Shown piece by piece: positions 5,642 to 14,819 of a stretch of DNA of 22,801 nt (position 1 is its first letter; each line of letters starts with the position of its first letter). Made by a program: the position numbers and the translations under genes. The DNA comes from an uncultured Collinsella sp. (GTDB lineage Bacteria; Actinomycetota; Coriobacteriia; Coriobacteriales; Coriobacteriaceae): assembly GCA_947001705.1 (NCBI GenBank), contig CAMQHT010000038.1, forward strand, positions 1-22,801, read 5' to 3'. A model generated the notes under the pieces. It saw only the letters and a program-made list of their open reading frames with translations, was not told the DNA's origin and searched no databases.

Positions 5642-5680
5642 AAGCTTTTGTTTGTTGCTCTGCTCTCGCTCGCAACAGGG

Positions 5681-5713
5681 AGTATATTAACCCGAAACTT
5701 TGCCCTTGTGCAA
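5681..5713 (-). promoter_or_regulatory. candidate sigma-70-type promoter for tRNA-Pro
   Basis: On the minus strand TTGCAC (complement of 5708-5713) is followed after 18 bases by TAATAT (complement of 5684-5689), overlapping TATACT (5681-5686) as an alternative -10. The expected start would be near 5675, about 35 bases before the tRNA. The -35 lies just beyond the coaBC stop, so the tRNA can be transcribed independently of the operon. Confidence 0.55.
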
Positions 5714-5721
5714 GAACTTTT

Positions 5722-6939
5722 TTAAATATTTTGAAGCAAGTCCAAAATTGTATCTGCAAGCTGGGGTTTTGTTAGTACGGGAAGTTCTTGCGTACCCGCT
5801 TTGCTCACGATCCAGGCCTTGTTGGTATCGGTTCCGAAGCCTGAATCAGCGCGCGAGACATCGTTGGCGATGATCGCATCGCAACCCTTACGGGCAAGTT
5901 TGCGCTGTGCGTACTCCACGACGTTATCGGTCTCGGCCGCAAAGCCGATCACGCACCGCTCTCCCTTTTGGCGTGAAAGCTCGGCCAAAATATCGATCGT
6001 CTCGACCAGTTCGATGTGGTCCAGGCGCTCGTTGGCCTTTTTGAGTTTGTGGTCCGCAGGGGCGGCAGGCGTGTAGTCGGCGACGGCGGCCGCGCAAATG
6101 GCCGCATCGGCCGTCTGAAAGGCGCTCAGAGCCGCCTGCAGCATATCTGCTGCGGTCTGCACGCGCACACACTCCACGCCGCGGCCCACGTCGAGCGATG
6201 TCGGCCCCAGCACAAGCGTGACCGCAGCGCCGCGGCGAGCGGCCTCCCCCGCCAGGGCGATGCCCATCTTGCCCGACGACCGGTTGCCAATGAAGCGCAC
6301 AGGGTCAATCGGCTCGTGCGTGGGGCCGGCGGTAATCACGACGCGCTTGCCCGCCAGGTCTTGCGGGACGGGGTTGAGCACCTCGCAGACGGCCTCGACG
6401 ATGCCCTCGGGCTCGCTCATGCGTCCCGTGTCCACGTCACCGCAGGCAAGGTAGCCGCTGCCGGGCCCCACCACGTGGACACCGCGCTCGCGCAGCGTGG
6501 CCATATTGGCCTGCGTCGCCGGCGCCTTCCACATACCGTTGTTCATGGCGGGTGCGACCACGATGGGTCGCGGTGTGGCAAGCAGCGTGGTGGAGATGAG
6601 GTCGTCGGCGATACCGTTTGCCATCTTGGCGATGATATTGGCCGTCGCGGGCGCCACGGCCACCAAATCGGGCTCCTGCGCCAGCGAAATATGGTGGATG
6701 GGGTCGGAGGGGTCGTCGAATAGCCCAACCGCGACCGGCTCATTGGTGAGCGCGCGGAAGGTGAGCGGCCCCACAAACTCAGTGGCATGCTCGCTCATGA
6801 CGACCTTGACGTGCGCGCCGCGCTTTTGGAGCAGGCGCACGATATTGCACGACTTATAGGCGGCGATCCCGCCGGTAATGCCCAGCAGGATCGTTTTTCC
6901 CTCAAGTTGCATTGTATTGTTGGATGCCGCCGTCATCAT
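5722..6939 (-). CDS. coaBC: bifunctional phosphopantothenoylcysteine decarboxylase / phosphopantothenate-cysteine ligase
   Basis: This cytosolic protein of 405 residues, the family's usual length, makes 4'-phosphopantetheine for CoA in two steps. The N-terminal CoaC flavoprotein domain (~13-185) has GITGGIAAYK, the catalytic His (HHISL, ~83), PAMNNGMW (~130-137) and the active Cys motif GYLACGDVDTGRM (~162-174). The C-terminal CoaB domain (~197-400) has ITAGPTHEPID, RFIGNRSSGKMG and the DHKLKKAN lysine motif (~297-303), then FAAETDN. The start ATG 6937-6939 follows the zinc-ribbon gene stop directly (TAAATGATG) with GGAAG upstream; the second ATG is equally possible. All key residues are present. 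No terminator lies after it before the tRNA promoter. Confidence 0.97.
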   Translation of the reverse strand: MMTAASNNTMQLEGKTILLGITGGIAAYKSCNIVRLLQKRGAHVKVVMSEHATEFVGPLTFRALTNEPVAVGLFDDPSDPIHHISLAQEPDLVAVAPATANIIAKMANGIADDLISTTLLATPRPIVVAPAMNNGMWKAPATQANMATLRERGVHVVGPGSGYLACGDVDTGRMSEPEGIVEAVCEVLNPVPQDLAGKRVVITAGPTHEPIDPVRFIGNRSSGKMGIALAGEAARRGAAVTLVLGPTSLDVGRGVECVRVQTAADMLQAALSAFQTADAAICAAAVADYTPAAPADHKLKKANERLDHIELVETIDILAELSRQKGERCVIGFAAETDNVVEYAQRKLARKGCDAIIANDVSRADSGFGTDTNKAWIVSKAGTQELPVLTKPQLADTILDLLQNI

Positions 6940-7659
6940 TTAGGCTTCCTTGTTGGGAAGCACCAGCAGGCGGTGGCAGTACGGGCAATGCGTAATCTCA
7001 CTACCGTCGTGGTTGAGGTCGCTCATGGACGACGCCTGCAGCGCGGTGTGGCAGACCGTGGGGATGTTACCCTTGATGGTCTCGACTGCCAGGCCGCGGA
7101 ACTGCTTGAGCAGACGCTCGTAATCGGTGAGTACGTCGGTCGGCAGCGTGGCGGCAAGCGCGGTGCGCTCCTTGGTGGCGGCATCAATCTGAGCCTGGAG
7201 GTCGGTGGCCTTGGCGCGGGCGGCCTTGGTATCGGCCTTCACGCCCTCCTCGAACTTGGCGATGATGGCCTGCGCGCGAGCCTCTCGGTCAAGCGCTTCC
7301 TTATGGGCGACGACGACGTCCTTGCGGGTGTGCTCGATCTTATCCAAGCGCTTGGCCAGGGTGGCGAGCTCGTTCTCCAGGTCCTGAACCTCGCGGTAGT
7401 CGGAGCCGTCCACGTGGCGCTTCTTGGCGGCCTCGATGGCGTTGTTGGTCTGAATCTCGGTGGTGTTGAGATCGTCGAGCTCAATGTCCAGATCCTTGCG
7501 CTGGGCGTAGAGCTTGGTCATCTCGGACTTGAGCTTCACATAGGTCTTGCGCTTGGAAGCGAGCTCCTTGAGCTCCGGCATATTGGCAAGTTCGCTCTTG
7601 TTGCGGGCGAGCTCCAAATCGATCTGTTGCAGTTTGAGTAGCGTGGCGCCGGCGCTCAT
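6940..7659 (-). CDS. coiled-coil protein with C-terminal C4 zinc ribbon (zf-RING_7 / CT398 type)
   Basis: This protein is 239 residues long from ATG 7657-7659. That start overlaps the Nif3 gene stop as ATGA and has AAAAGGAG upstream; a longer in-frame start at 7695 has no RBS support. Residues ~5-170 are heptad-rich and charged (LQQIDLELARNKSEL ... DLENELATLAKRLDKIEHTR), which is a long antiparallel coiled-coil hairpin. The C-terminus carries a zinc ribbon with Cys near ~200 (TVCHTAL) and a CPYCHRLL pair. Homologues commonly sit beside Nif3-like genes in actinobacteria (established adjacency, from memory). The molecular role is unclear; nucleic-acid or complex scaffolding has been suggested for the family. 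Confidence 0.9.
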   Translation of the reverse strand: MSAGATLLKLQQIDLELARNKSELANMPELKELASKRKTYVKLKSEMTKLYAQRKDLDIELDDLNTTEIQTNNAIEAAKKRHVDGSDYREVQDLENELATLAKRLDKIEHTRKDVVVAHKEALDREARAQAIIAKFEEGVKADTKAARAKATDLQAQIDAATKERTALAATLPTDVLTDYERLLKQFRGLAVETIKGNIPTVCHTALQASSMSDLNHDGSEITHCPYCHRLLVLPNKEA

Positions 7660-8465
7660 AAGTTCTCTCCTTTTGTCACAGTCCACCATTGGCAAGGGTT
7701 CAGTATTTTAATCGCATGACGGGGGTCGACCCCGGCGTCAACCGCAGAGTTCATCAAGATATCCACGAACGGCTCCTCGGAGCGATCGTGGCCGAGCAGG
7801 ATCACCGGCAGCCCGCGTAAAGCAAGGTCTTGCGCCACGTGATAGCCCGCCTCTCCGGTCACGATGACATCCGCAGCGGCGGCGATGGCAAGTTCGCCAA
7901 AGTCACCCAGCGAACCGCCCAAAATTGCGATGGTTCGGCACGGGTGATCGGCCTCGCCCCACACGCGCGGGTCGCTGCCAAACGCCGCTGCGGCGCGTGC
8001 GGCAAGGTTGTGCAGGCTGCAGGGGTCGTGGAGGGTCGCGAGTACGCCCAGTCCGCAGGCCTCGGGGTCGTCCTTGCGCTCCAGCGAGCTCACGGGCGCG
8101 GCGCCCAGCAGCTCACTTAGGCAGGCGCGCGCCTCGTGCGAGCGGTCCAGATTGGTATGGAGTGAAATAATGCTCACGCCGCAGCGGGCGGCCTCAAACA
8201 GTGCTGCGCTGCACTGGGGACGCGACGCATCCGCCGGGCAAAACGCCTCGGGTGCCTTGATGTAGATAGGATGATGCGTCAACAACACGTTGGCACCGGC
8301 CTCCTGGGCGCGGTGCACGTTGGCTTCGGTCGCGTCGAGTGCGCAGGCCACGCCGGTAATCTCGGCGGCAGGGTCACCTACGGAAAGTCCTACGTGATCC
8401 CAGCTCTCGGCATTTGCTTTGGGATAGCGTGCCAGCAAGGCACGCGCGAGATCGGCAACAATCAT
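7656..8465 (-). CDS. Nif3-like dinuclear metal centre protein (DUF34/YbgI type)
   Basis: The protein is 269 residues long, the short form without the central insertion found in Bacillus YqfO. Metal-ligand motifs of the family are present: ESWDHVGLSVGD near the N-terminus, THHPIY (~63-68), SLHTNLD (~100-106), and the C-terminal GEAGYH and GHDRSEE. The family binds two metal ions and has been linked to GTP cyclohydrolase-like or metal-insertion roles, without a settled reaction. The start ATG 8463-8465 overlaps the cysteine desulfurase stop (ATGA) and the end overlaps the next gene in the same way, so all three are translationally coupled. Confidence 0.93.
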   Translation of the reverse strand: MIVADLARALLARYPKANAESWDHVGLSVGDPAAEITGVACALDATEANVHRAQEAGANVLLTHHPIYIKAPEAFCPADASRPQCSAALFEAARCGVSIISLHTNLDRSHEARACLSELLGAAPVSSLERKDDPEACGLGVLATLHDPCSLHNLAARAAAAFGSDPRVWGEADHPCRTIAILGGSLGDFGELAIAAAADVIVTGEAGYHVAQDLALRGLPVILLGHDRSEEPFVDILMNSAVDAGVDPRHAIKILNPCQWWTVTKGENL

Positions 8466-9640
8466 GCGGCACCTACGATCGAGAGCAGCGTCTGGGCAAA
8501 GTCGTCCAGATCGCCTGGATTCACGCGATCATCGAAGGAGATGCGCAAGGCACCCAGCGCCTGTTCGCGGCCGATGCCCATCGCGCTGAGCACGTGGCTC
8601 GGGTCCATGCTGCCACTCGAGCATGCCGAGCCTGCCGACACCTCAAAGCCGGCGGCGTCGAGCTTAATGATGAGTTCCTCGGAGTCCATGCCGTCAATGT
8701 AGATCGATACCATGCCGGGCAGACGGTCGGCTTGTGCGTAGTCACCCATGGTGGCGTGAATGCGCTGGTGGGCCGTAAGCGTGGCGTAGAGCTTGTCGGA
8801 AAGGGCTTGCAGCTTCGCGCGCTCCTGAGCCACATGGGGCGTCAGAGACGAGGCGGCAGCGGCAAAGGCGAGCTGCGTTCGCAGGTCTTGCGTGCCGGCA
8901 CGACGACCGGCCTCCTGTCCGCCGCCAAAGATGCGCGGGCGCAGCGGCGTGCGGCTCTTAAGGTAGAGTGCGCCAGATGCCACGGGACCGCCAATCTTGT
9001 GGGCTGCGACGGACATGGCGTCGACGCCCAGCTCGGTGACATCGAGCGGAATATGCAAGTAGCCCTGGATGGCATCGGTGTGGAACAGGGCACCTGCGGT
9101 GTGCGCAGCTGCGGCAAGCTCGCGGATGGGCTGCACCACGCCGGTCTCGTTGTTGGCGACCATAATGCTCACGAGCGCCACGTCGTCGCCGAGCAGCTCG
9201 ACAAGCGTGGCAGGCTCAACGTAGCCCGCGCGGCAGGGCTGTACCAGGTCGACGGTAAAGCCGGAGGCACGCAGCAGCGGCAGGTTGTCCAGAATCGAAT
9301 CGTGCTCGATGGCCGAAACGATTACACGACCGCGCTTGCGATCGCGCTGACGAGCGCCCTCGGCAAGACCGAGAAGCGCCAGCTGGTTGGCTTCGGTGCC
9401 GCCGTTAGTCAGTACAATCTCGGACGGGCGGACGCGCGCGCCAAAGCTGCGGGCGATCTCGCGACGTGCAACCTCCAGACGCGCGGCAGCCTTGCGGCCG
9501 AGCGAATGCAGCGAGTTGGGGTTGACGCCGGCAAGCTCGCTGTCGTCGTACTCGCGCTGCGCAAGGAGCGCCTCGGCGCGCATGGGCGTCGAGGCGGCAT
9601 AGTCAAGATTCACGGGTATGCGGTTTTGACCTGCGGTCAT
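8462..9640 (-). CDS. cysteine desulfurase (NifS/IscS-like, PLP-dependent)
   Basis: This 392-residue aminotransferase class V enzyme removes sulfur from cysteine to give alanine and a protein persulfide for Fe-S clusters or tRNA thiolation. It has LDYAASTPM at the start, TNGGTEANQLAL (~78-88), IEHDS (H113), NNETGVVQPI (~163-172), HTDAIQ (~187), the PLP lysine in SVAAHKIGG (K215), GGGQEAGRRAGTQ, and the catalytic loop SAGSACSSG (C340). It is more like the NifS/IscS group than SufS. No IscU or SufU scaffold lies next to it; the neighbours are rpe (six bases upstream) and the overlapping Nif3 gene. A tRNA-thiolation role is possible but not shown. Confidence 0.94.
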   Translation of the reverse strand: MTAGQNRIPVNLDYAASTPMRAEALLAQREYDDSELAGVNPNSLHSLGRKAAARLEVARREIARSFGARVRPSEIVLTNGGTEANQLALLGLAEGARQRDRKRGRVIVSAIEHDSILDNLPLLRASGFTVDLVQPCRAGYVEPATLVELLGDDVALVSIMVANNETGVVQPIRELAAAAHTAGALFHTDAIQGYLHIPLDVTELGVDAMSVAAHKIGGPVASGALYLKSRTPLRPRIFGGGQEAGRRAGTQDLRTQLAFAAAASSLTPHVAQERAKLQALSDKLYATLTAHQRIHATMGDYAQADRLPGMVSIYIDGMDSEELIIKLDAAGFEVSAGSACSSGSMDPSHVLSAMGIGREQALGALRISFDDRVNPGDLDDFAQTLLSIVGAA

Positions 9641-9646
9641 AAGGGT

Positions 9647-10318
9647 TTATGCCTCCTGTGCGGCCTCGTTGCCCAGCTTCTGCAGCAGCGCAACCTCGGC
9701 AGCGGGATCTTCGGACTTAAATACGGCAGAACCGGCCACGAGCACGTTGGCGCCGGCCTTGACGACCTCGGCAATGTTCTTGGGAGAAATGCCACCGTCG
9801 ACCTCGATGAGGGGCGAAACGCCGTGGCGCTCGCACATGGCCTTGAGCTCGTGAAGCTTTGCGATGGTGCCCGGGATAAAGCTCTGGCCGCCAAAGCCCG
9901 GGTTCACACTCATGAGCAGCACCATATCGACGACGTCGATGATGCTCTCGAGCACGCACACGGGGGTGGCGGGGTTGAGCACCACGCCGGCCTTGACGCC
10001 GCGCTGCTGCAGATGCGTGAGCGTGCGGTGCAGGTGCGTGGAAGCCTCGTAGTGCACGGTGATCATGTCGGCACCGGCGTCGGCGTACCAATCGACCGTC
10101 TCGTCGGGGTTCGTCACCATGAGGTGCGCGTCGACCGGTACATCGGTGGAGCGCTTGACGGCCTTAAGGATGTCAACGCCAAAGGTGAGGTTGCCGGTAA
10201 AGTGACCGTCCATAACGTCGAAGTGCACGTAGTCGGCACCGGCGATCTTGTCGAGTTCGCCCTTGAGGTTGGCCATGTCGGCCGAAAGGACAGACGGAGC
10301 GATTTTGATGGAACCCAT
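9647..10318 (-). CDS. rpe: ribulose-phosphate 3-epimerase
   Basis: This 223-residue TIM-barrel enzyme interconverts ribulose-5-phosphate and xylulose-5-phosphate in the pentose phosphate pathway. Motifs are APSVLSADMANL at the N-terminus, the metal-binding HFDVMDGHF (~32-40), DAHLMV (~66), MSVNPGFGGQSF (~140) and EVDGGI (~176) near the phosphate site. The start ATG 10316-10318 has AAAGG upstream. It lies 18 bases after gpsA and six before the desulfurase. All catalytic residues are intact and the length is normal. Confidence 0.97.
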   Translation of the reverse strand: MGSIKIAPSVLSADMANLKGELDKIAGADYVHFDVMDGHFTGNLTFGVDILKAVKRSTDVPVDAHLMVTNPDETVDWYADAGADMITVHYEASTHLHRTLTHLQQRGVKAGVVLNPATPVCVLESIIDVVDMVLLMSVNPGFGGQSFIPGTIAKLHELKAMCERHGVSPLIEVDGGISPKNIAEVVKAGANVLVAGSAVFKSEDPAAEVALLQKLGNEAAQEA

Positions 10319-10336
10319 GGTAGAAGCCTTTCTGCG

Positions 10337-11344
10337 CTAGTCGGTGAGTCCGTAGAACTCTTGAGAAGGGACGCGATCGGTAAGAATCTCGAGTGCCCTA
10401 TCCAAAGTAACACCGTTGTAGAGCGTTTGCTCCACGGCAAAGGTGAGCGGAATGTCTACGCCCAGTGAACGGGCAAGCTCACTGACGCTGCGGGCCGCGA
10501 CGGCGCCCTCGACCACCATATGCGTACGTGCCTGGTACTCGTCGAGCGAGACGCCGTGGGCAAACTCGTAGCCAAAGGTGCGGTTGCGCGAATGCTCGGA
10601 GGTGCAGGTGGCAATGAGGTCACCCATGCCGGCAAGACCCATGCAGGTCATGGCTTGACCGCCGCGGGCGTGCACCAGACGGCTGATCTCGGCCAGGCCG
10701 CGCGTCATGATAAGGGCGAGCGTGTTGTCGCCCGCGCCGGAACCGGCGGAAATGCCGCACACGATGGCGATGACGTTTTTCATGGCGCCGCAAACCTCGA
10801 CGCCGGTCATGTCCTGCGACAGGTAGATGCGGAAGGCCGTGGATAGGAGCAGGTCCTTAAAGGTCTCCCCTACCTGTGGGTCTTCGCTGGCGATGACGGC
10901 GGCAGAAAGTCCGCCGCGGCAAATCTCCTCGGCATGGTTGGGGCCCGAGAGGGTCGCCACGCGCGCCTCGTTGCCGATCTCGCTGGCGATGACCTCGCTC
11001 ATGAGCAGGCCGGACTCGGGCTCAATGCCCTTGGTGAGGCAGAGCACCGGGGTATCGGCGGCGATAAAGGGCGCGGCCTGGTGGCACACGCTGCGAAGGT
11101 GCGTCGAAGGAACGGCAAAGATGATGGCCTCGGCGCCGTCGAGCGCCTGCACGAGCTCGGTCGTGGCGACGACGTTGCCGGGCAGCTCGTAGCCCACAAG
11201 GTAGCGGGGGTTGCGGTGCTCGCCATTGATGCCGGCGGCCGTCTGCTCGCTATGGGCCCACATGGTCACGCGCTCGGCTCGCGCGGCGGCAAGGCCGGCG
11301 ACGGCGGTTCCCCAGGAGCCGGAGCCAATCAGCGCAACATTCAT
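10337..11344 (-). CDS. gpsA: NAD(P)-dependent glycerol-3-phosphate dehydrogenase
   Basis: This 335-residue enzyme reduces dihydroxyacetone phosphate to sn-glycerol-3-phosphate, the phospholipid backbone. It has the Rossmann nucleotide motif GSGSWGTAVA (~7-16), AVPSTHLR, the LTKGIEP loop, SGPNHAEEI and the catalytic-lysine segment CGAMKNVIAI, then GLAGMGDLIATCTS. It lies nine bases downstream of plsY, which uses the product as acyl acceptor, so the two form a functional pair. Complete, with no anomalies. Confidence 0.97.
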   Translation of the reverse strand: MNVALIGSGSWGTAVAGLAAARAERVTMWAHSEQTAAGINGEHRNPRYLVGYELPGNVVATTELVQALDGAEAIIFAVPSTHLRSVCHQAAPFIAADTPVLCLTKGIEPESGLLMSEVIASEIGNEARVATLSGPNHAEEICRGGLSAAVIASEDPQVGETFKDLLLSTAFRIYLSQDMTGVEVCGAMKNVIAIVCGISAGSGAGDNTLALIMTRGLAEISRLVHARGGQAMTCMGLAGMGDLIATCTSEHSRNRTFGYEFAHGVSLDEYQARTHMVVEGAVAARSVSELARSLGVDIPLTFAVEQTLYNGVTLDRALEILTDRVPSQEFYGLTD

Positions 11345-11353
11345 GACTCTCTC

Positions 11354-12037
11354 CTACTTATCGTCGGGCTCGGTGACGCGCTTGGTAAACGAGAGCTTGG
11401 ACTCCTTACCGCACGTGAGCTTTTTGATGTTCGCACGATGGGCCCACACCACGGTGATGCCGATCAGCGCCATGCAAAACTTAAGTCCCAGGCTGCTGTA
11501 CGGAAAGACCGCGCAGACGGCAATGGGAAGACCGATGGCCGCGGCGAGCGAGCCCACCGACACGAACTTGGTGATGGCGACGGCCACGATAAACATGCCC
11601 AGCAGCGACAGGCCAATAGGCCAGTACCAAGCGAGGATGACGCCCAGACCAACCGCGATACCCTTGCCGCCGTGGAAGTTGAGATAGGGCGAGAAGATAT
11701 GGCCCCACACGGCTGCCAGGCAGATGACGCCGAGCATCCAGTCGCCGGCGGCGCCGGGGGCCATAATGCTCACGGGGAAGCCATAGCCCAAGTCGGCAAT
11801 GAGCGGACGCGCGATAAGGACGCAGATGGCGCCCTTAAGGCAGTCGAGCAGCAGCGTGAGCGCGGCCACCTTGGGGCCGGCCACACGCAGGGCGTTGGTG
11901 GTGCCGATGTTACCGGAGCCCGCCTTGCGGATGTCCGTGTGGTTGAACACGCGGCCCAGAATCAGGCCAAACGGAATCGCCCCGATAAAGAACGAGACCA
12001 CGGCGCAGATGGCGGTCAGCAGAATCGGATTATGCAT
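11354..12037 (-). CDS. plsY: glycerol-3-phosphate acyltransferase PlsY (acyl-phosphate dependent)
   Basis: The protein is 227 residues long from ATG 12035-12037. That start lies in the end of der (8-base overlap) and has AAGGAG upstream; the longer in-frame start at 12085 runs inside der without an RBS. It is an integral membrane protein with several hydrophobic helices. The three PlsY motifs are present: AGSGNIGTTNALR (~39-51), the glycine-rich HIFSPYLNFHGGKG (~110-123), and AHRANIKKL near the C-terminus. It acylates glycerol-3-phosphate using acyl-phosphate made by PlsX (not in the window). PlsC, encoded a few genes earlier, performs the next step. Confidence 0.96.
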   Translation of the reverse strand: MHNPILLTAICAVVSFFIGAIPFGLILGRVFNHTDIRKAGSGNIGTTNALRVAGPKVAALTLLLDCLKGAICVLIARPLIADLGYGFPVSIMAPGAAGDWMLGVICLAAVWGHIFSPYLNFHGGKGIAVGLGVILAWYWPIGLSLLGMFIVAVAITKFVSVGSLAAAIGLPIAVCAVFPYSSLGLKFCMALIGITVVWAHRANIKKLTCGKESKLSFTKRVTEPDDK

Positions 12038-13364
12038 CCTTTTGCTCCTTCTTCCTAAAGAAGAGTCGAATGGGCGTGCCGGCAAAATCGAAGGTCGAGC
12101 GCATGCGGTTCTCGATGTAGCGCTGATAGGTGTCGTTGACCAGATCGCTGTGGTTGACGAAGAACGTGAACGTCGGCGGGTTGATGCCCGTCTGAGTCAC
12201 GTAGTGCATGCGCAGGCGGCGCTTGCCGTCCACCACGGTGTGGCCGAACTCGCGCAGGTCGGTGAGGAACGTGTTAAGGCGCGAGGTGGTGATCTTTTGC
12301 GAGCGCGTCTTTTCGGCGGCGTCGACCATCGCCCAGATCTTCTCGACGCTGCGGCCGGTGAGCGCAGAGATGCGCAGATACTGGGCCCAGGGAGCCATGA
12401 CGCCCAGACGGCGGTCGACGGTCTCCATGCAGGCCTCGCGCTTGCGGTCGTCGTCGAGCAGATCCCACTTGTTGAGCAGCACAACGATGGCGCATCCGCG
12501 CTCGATGGCAAGACCCATGACCTTCTGGTCCTGCTCGGTAACGCCCACGGAGGCGTCGACGACGAGCAGCGCCACGTCGGCGCGGTCGATGGCGCGCAGG
12601 CCGCGAACCATGGAGTAGTACTCGATGTTCTCGTACACGGTGCTCTTCTTGCGGATGCCCGCGGTGTCGACCATGCGGTAGTGCTTGCCGTTGCGCTCGA
12701 CGACCGTGTCGATGGCGTCGCGCGTGGTGCCGGCAATGTTGGACACGATGGAGCGGTCGGCGCCCAGGATGCGGTTGAACAGCGAGGACTTACCGGCGTT
12801 GGGGCGGCCGATGATGGCGACGTTCAGCGCGTCGGGGAACTCATCGGCGACCTCGTCCTCTTCCTCCGGAAGCAGGGCCACGATATCGTCGAGCAGGTCG
12901 CCCGTGCCGTGGCCGTGCAGGGCCGAGAGCGGCGTGGGCTCGCCGATGCCGAGCGAATAGAACTCCCAGATGCTGTCGTTCTCGCGATCGGGGTTGTCGA
13001 GCTTGTTCACCAGCAGAAAGACCGGCTTGTCGCAGCGCTTGAGCATGCGGGCGACCGACTCGTCCTCCTCGGTGACACCGGTGCGGCCGTCGACCACAAA
13101 CAGGATGACAGCGGCTTCCTCGGCGGCGGCGAGGGCTTGGTCGCGGATGGACGTGGCAAAGACGTCATCGCTCTTGAGCGGCTCGATGCCGCCCGTGTCG
13201 ACGATGGTGAACTCGCGGCCGTTCCAATCGGCCGTGTGATACGAGCGGTCGCGCGTGACGCCGCGGGACTCGTGGACGATGGCGTCCGAGGTCTGGGCCA
13301 GGCGGTTAACGAGCGTGGACTTGCCCACGTTGGGGCGTCCGACGACGGCGACGATAGGTTTCAT
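12030..13364 (-). CDS. der: ribosome biogenesis GTPase Der (EngA)
   Basis: This 444-residue protein has two tandem GTPase domains and a C-terminal KH-like domain, and acts in 50S subunit maturation. Domain 1 has GRPNVGKST (~9-17), DTGG and NKLD. Domain 2 has GRPNAGKSS (Ala in place of the more usual Val), DTAGIRKK and NKWD. The KH-like part follows from ~350 (LRMHYVTQTGINPPTFTFFV). I chose ATG 13362-13364 because AAAGGAG precedes it; a start at 13535 would add 57 unrelated residues that overlap the upstream gene. The RBS overlaps the stop of the radical SAM gene (13375-13377). Confidence 0.97.
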   Translation of the reverse strand: MKPIVAVVGRPNVGKSTLVNRLAQTSDAIVHESRGVTRDRSYHTADWNGREFTIVDTGGIEPLKSDDVFATSIRDQALAAAEEAAVILFVVDGRTGVTEEDESVARMLKRCDKPVFLLVNKLDNPDRENDSIWEFYSLGIGEPTPLSALHGHGTGDLLDDIVALLPEEEDEVADEFPDALNVAIIGRPNAGKSSLFNRILGADRSIVSNIAGTTRDAIDTVVERNGKHYRMVDTAGIRKKSTVYENIEYYSMVRGLRAIDRADVALLVVDASVGVTEQDQKVMGLAIERGCAIVVLLNKWDLLDDDRKREACMETVDRRLGVMAPWAQYLRISALTGRSVEKIWAMVDAAEKTRSQKITTSRLNTFLTDLREFGHTVVDGKRRLRMHYVTQTGINPPTFTFFVNHSDLVNDTYQRYIENRMRSTFDFAGTPIRLFFRKKEQKDA

Positions 13365-13374
13365 CTGCTCTCCT

Positions 13375-14817
13375 TTAATGGGTAGGGTCAGTGGAAGTGT
13401 TAGAGTCTGCGGGCACAATGCCAAGGATGCGCTCCAGGGTATCGAGCAGCTCATGCGGCATGGTCGATACCACATGAACCTCGGCGCCGCGACTGGTAAG
13501 GCTTGCGAGTAAATCGTCACGATGATACTCGTCAAGCGTCATGCCGTCAGCGTTGAACATGAGCTTAGGCACAAAGAGCATAACCCCCGACAGATCTTGG
13601 GGCAGCTGCTCCAGAATGTCACACGCGACGATGAGGCCGGTCACGTCCACGTTGCCGCCAAAGTAGCGGTTCTTGATGGCTGTGACGGTGCCGGCGAGTC
13701 CCTTGGGCGATTCCACAAAGCGGGCCACCGTGTCGCGTGCGCTGGCGCCCGAGAGGCACAGCAGGTGTTGGCTGCGGGCGGCGATGTCCCCGCGGACGCG
13801 GGCCAGTCGCTCGCCGTCGGCGGCAAGCACGTCGTCGGTCTCGTCCAGATACGAGCGGATCATGCCGATGCCGTCATAGTACTGCGGGTAACCGTCGTAA
13901 AAATCTGCCTCGGGAGGATCGATGCCGGCGTCCAGATAGAACTCGTCGCTCATCTGGAAGGTGTGGCGGCCAAAGCGCTCGAAGGCACGGTCCTGGAACG
14001 GTCGGATCATGGCAATGGTCTCGCGCGCTAGCTCGGGTTTGTCGCTGTAGGACCAGCTAAAACGGTTCTGGTGTTTGGTAAAGCCGAGCGGCACGATGCC
14101 CAGGCTGGTGATTTGCTCGTGCTCCTCGCAGTAGCGCAGGGTCTTTTCCAGCTCCTCGCCGTCGTTCATGCCGGGGCACAACACGATCTGCGCGTGAATC
14201 TCTATGCCGGCGGCCATGATGGCCTCGAGCACGTCCATGCCGCGCTGGGCGTTGCGGCCCATCATGCGGCGGCGGACGTCGGGGCTCACGGCGTGGACCG
14301 ATACGTTCATGGGGCTCATGTTGCGCTGGATGACGTTTTGCACGTCCTCGTCGGTGAGGTTCGTGAGCGTGACAAAGTTGCCCTGTAAAAAGCTCAGGCG
14401 ATAGTCATCGTCGCGAATGTAGAGCGTGGAACGACCGCCCTTGGGGAGCATCGTCATAAAGCAGAACACGCAGGCGTTCACACAGGTGCGCATGCCATCG
14501 AAGATGGGGCCATCGAACTCAAGGCCCCAGTCCTCTCCTGGGAAGCGGTCGAGCTCGACGGAAGTGACGGTGTTGTCGCGCGGGTCGAAAACCTCGAGGT
14601 CGACGGTGTCGTCGTCGGCCTCCCAGAGCCATACGATCATGTCGGTGAGCTGCTCGCCGTTGACCGTAAGCACGCGCATGCCCGGCTCGATACCCACATC
14701 CCACGCGGGCGATTCGGGACGCACGTTCTTTACGAGCGCGCCCTCACCCGGCTCGGGGTCGCGGCTGCGCCCGTAATCGGCCACCTCGGCGGCGTATGCG
14801 GGTACGGTCTGGTCCAT
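13375..14817 (-). CDS. DUF512-family radical SAM protein with N-terminal PDZ-like domain
   Basis: The protein is 480 residues long from ATG 14815-14817, two bases after the ispH stop; a longer in-frame start at 14922 lies inside ispH without support. Residues ~25-105 form a PDZ-like module (NVRPESPAWDVGIEPGMRVL). The radical SAM cluster motif is CVNACVFC (C112, C116, C119), followed by a TIM-barrel-like core (VSVHAVSPDVRRRMMGR, AQIVLCPGMNDG). The C-terminus is the DUF512 domain. The family is widespread in Gram-positives and cyanobacteria and often lies next to der, but its reaction is not established. All three cluster cysteines are present, so it should be active. Confidence 0.9.
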   Translation of the reverse strand: MDQTVPAYAAEVADYGRSRDPEPGEGALVKNVRPESPAWDVGIEPGMRVLTVNGEQLTDMIVWLWEADDDTVDLEVFDPRDNTVTSVELDRFPGEDWGLEFDGPIFDGMRTCVNACVFCFMTMLPKGGRSTLYIRDDDYRLSFLQGNFVTLTNLTDEDVQNVIQRNMSPMNVSVHAVSPDVRRRMMGRNAQRGMDVLEAIMAAGIEIHAQIVLCPGMNDGEELEKTLRYCEEHEQITSLGIVPLGFTKHQNRFSWSYSDKPELARETIAMIRPFQDRAFERFGRHTFQMSDEFYLDAGIDPPEADFYDGYPQYYDGIGMIRSYLDETDDVLAADGERLARVRGDIAARSQHLLCLSGASARDTVARFVESPKGLAGTVTAIKNRYFGGNVDVTGLIVACDILEQLPQDLSGVMLFVPKLMFNADGMTLDEYHRDDLLASLTSRGAEVHVVSTMPHELLDTLERILGIVPADSNTSTDPTH

Positions 14818-14819
14818 GA

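Noticed and set aside
8414..10468. Very long plus-strand open frame (684 codons) opposite the desulfurase and rpe
   Set aside because: It is antisense to two certain genes. Its Gly/Val/His/Arg-rich translation resembles no protein family and is a by-product of GC-rich codon use.
11799..13385. Plus-strand open frame of 528 codons opposite plsY and der
   Set aside because: Antisense to two well-supported genes, no RBS, composition typical of a shadow frame.
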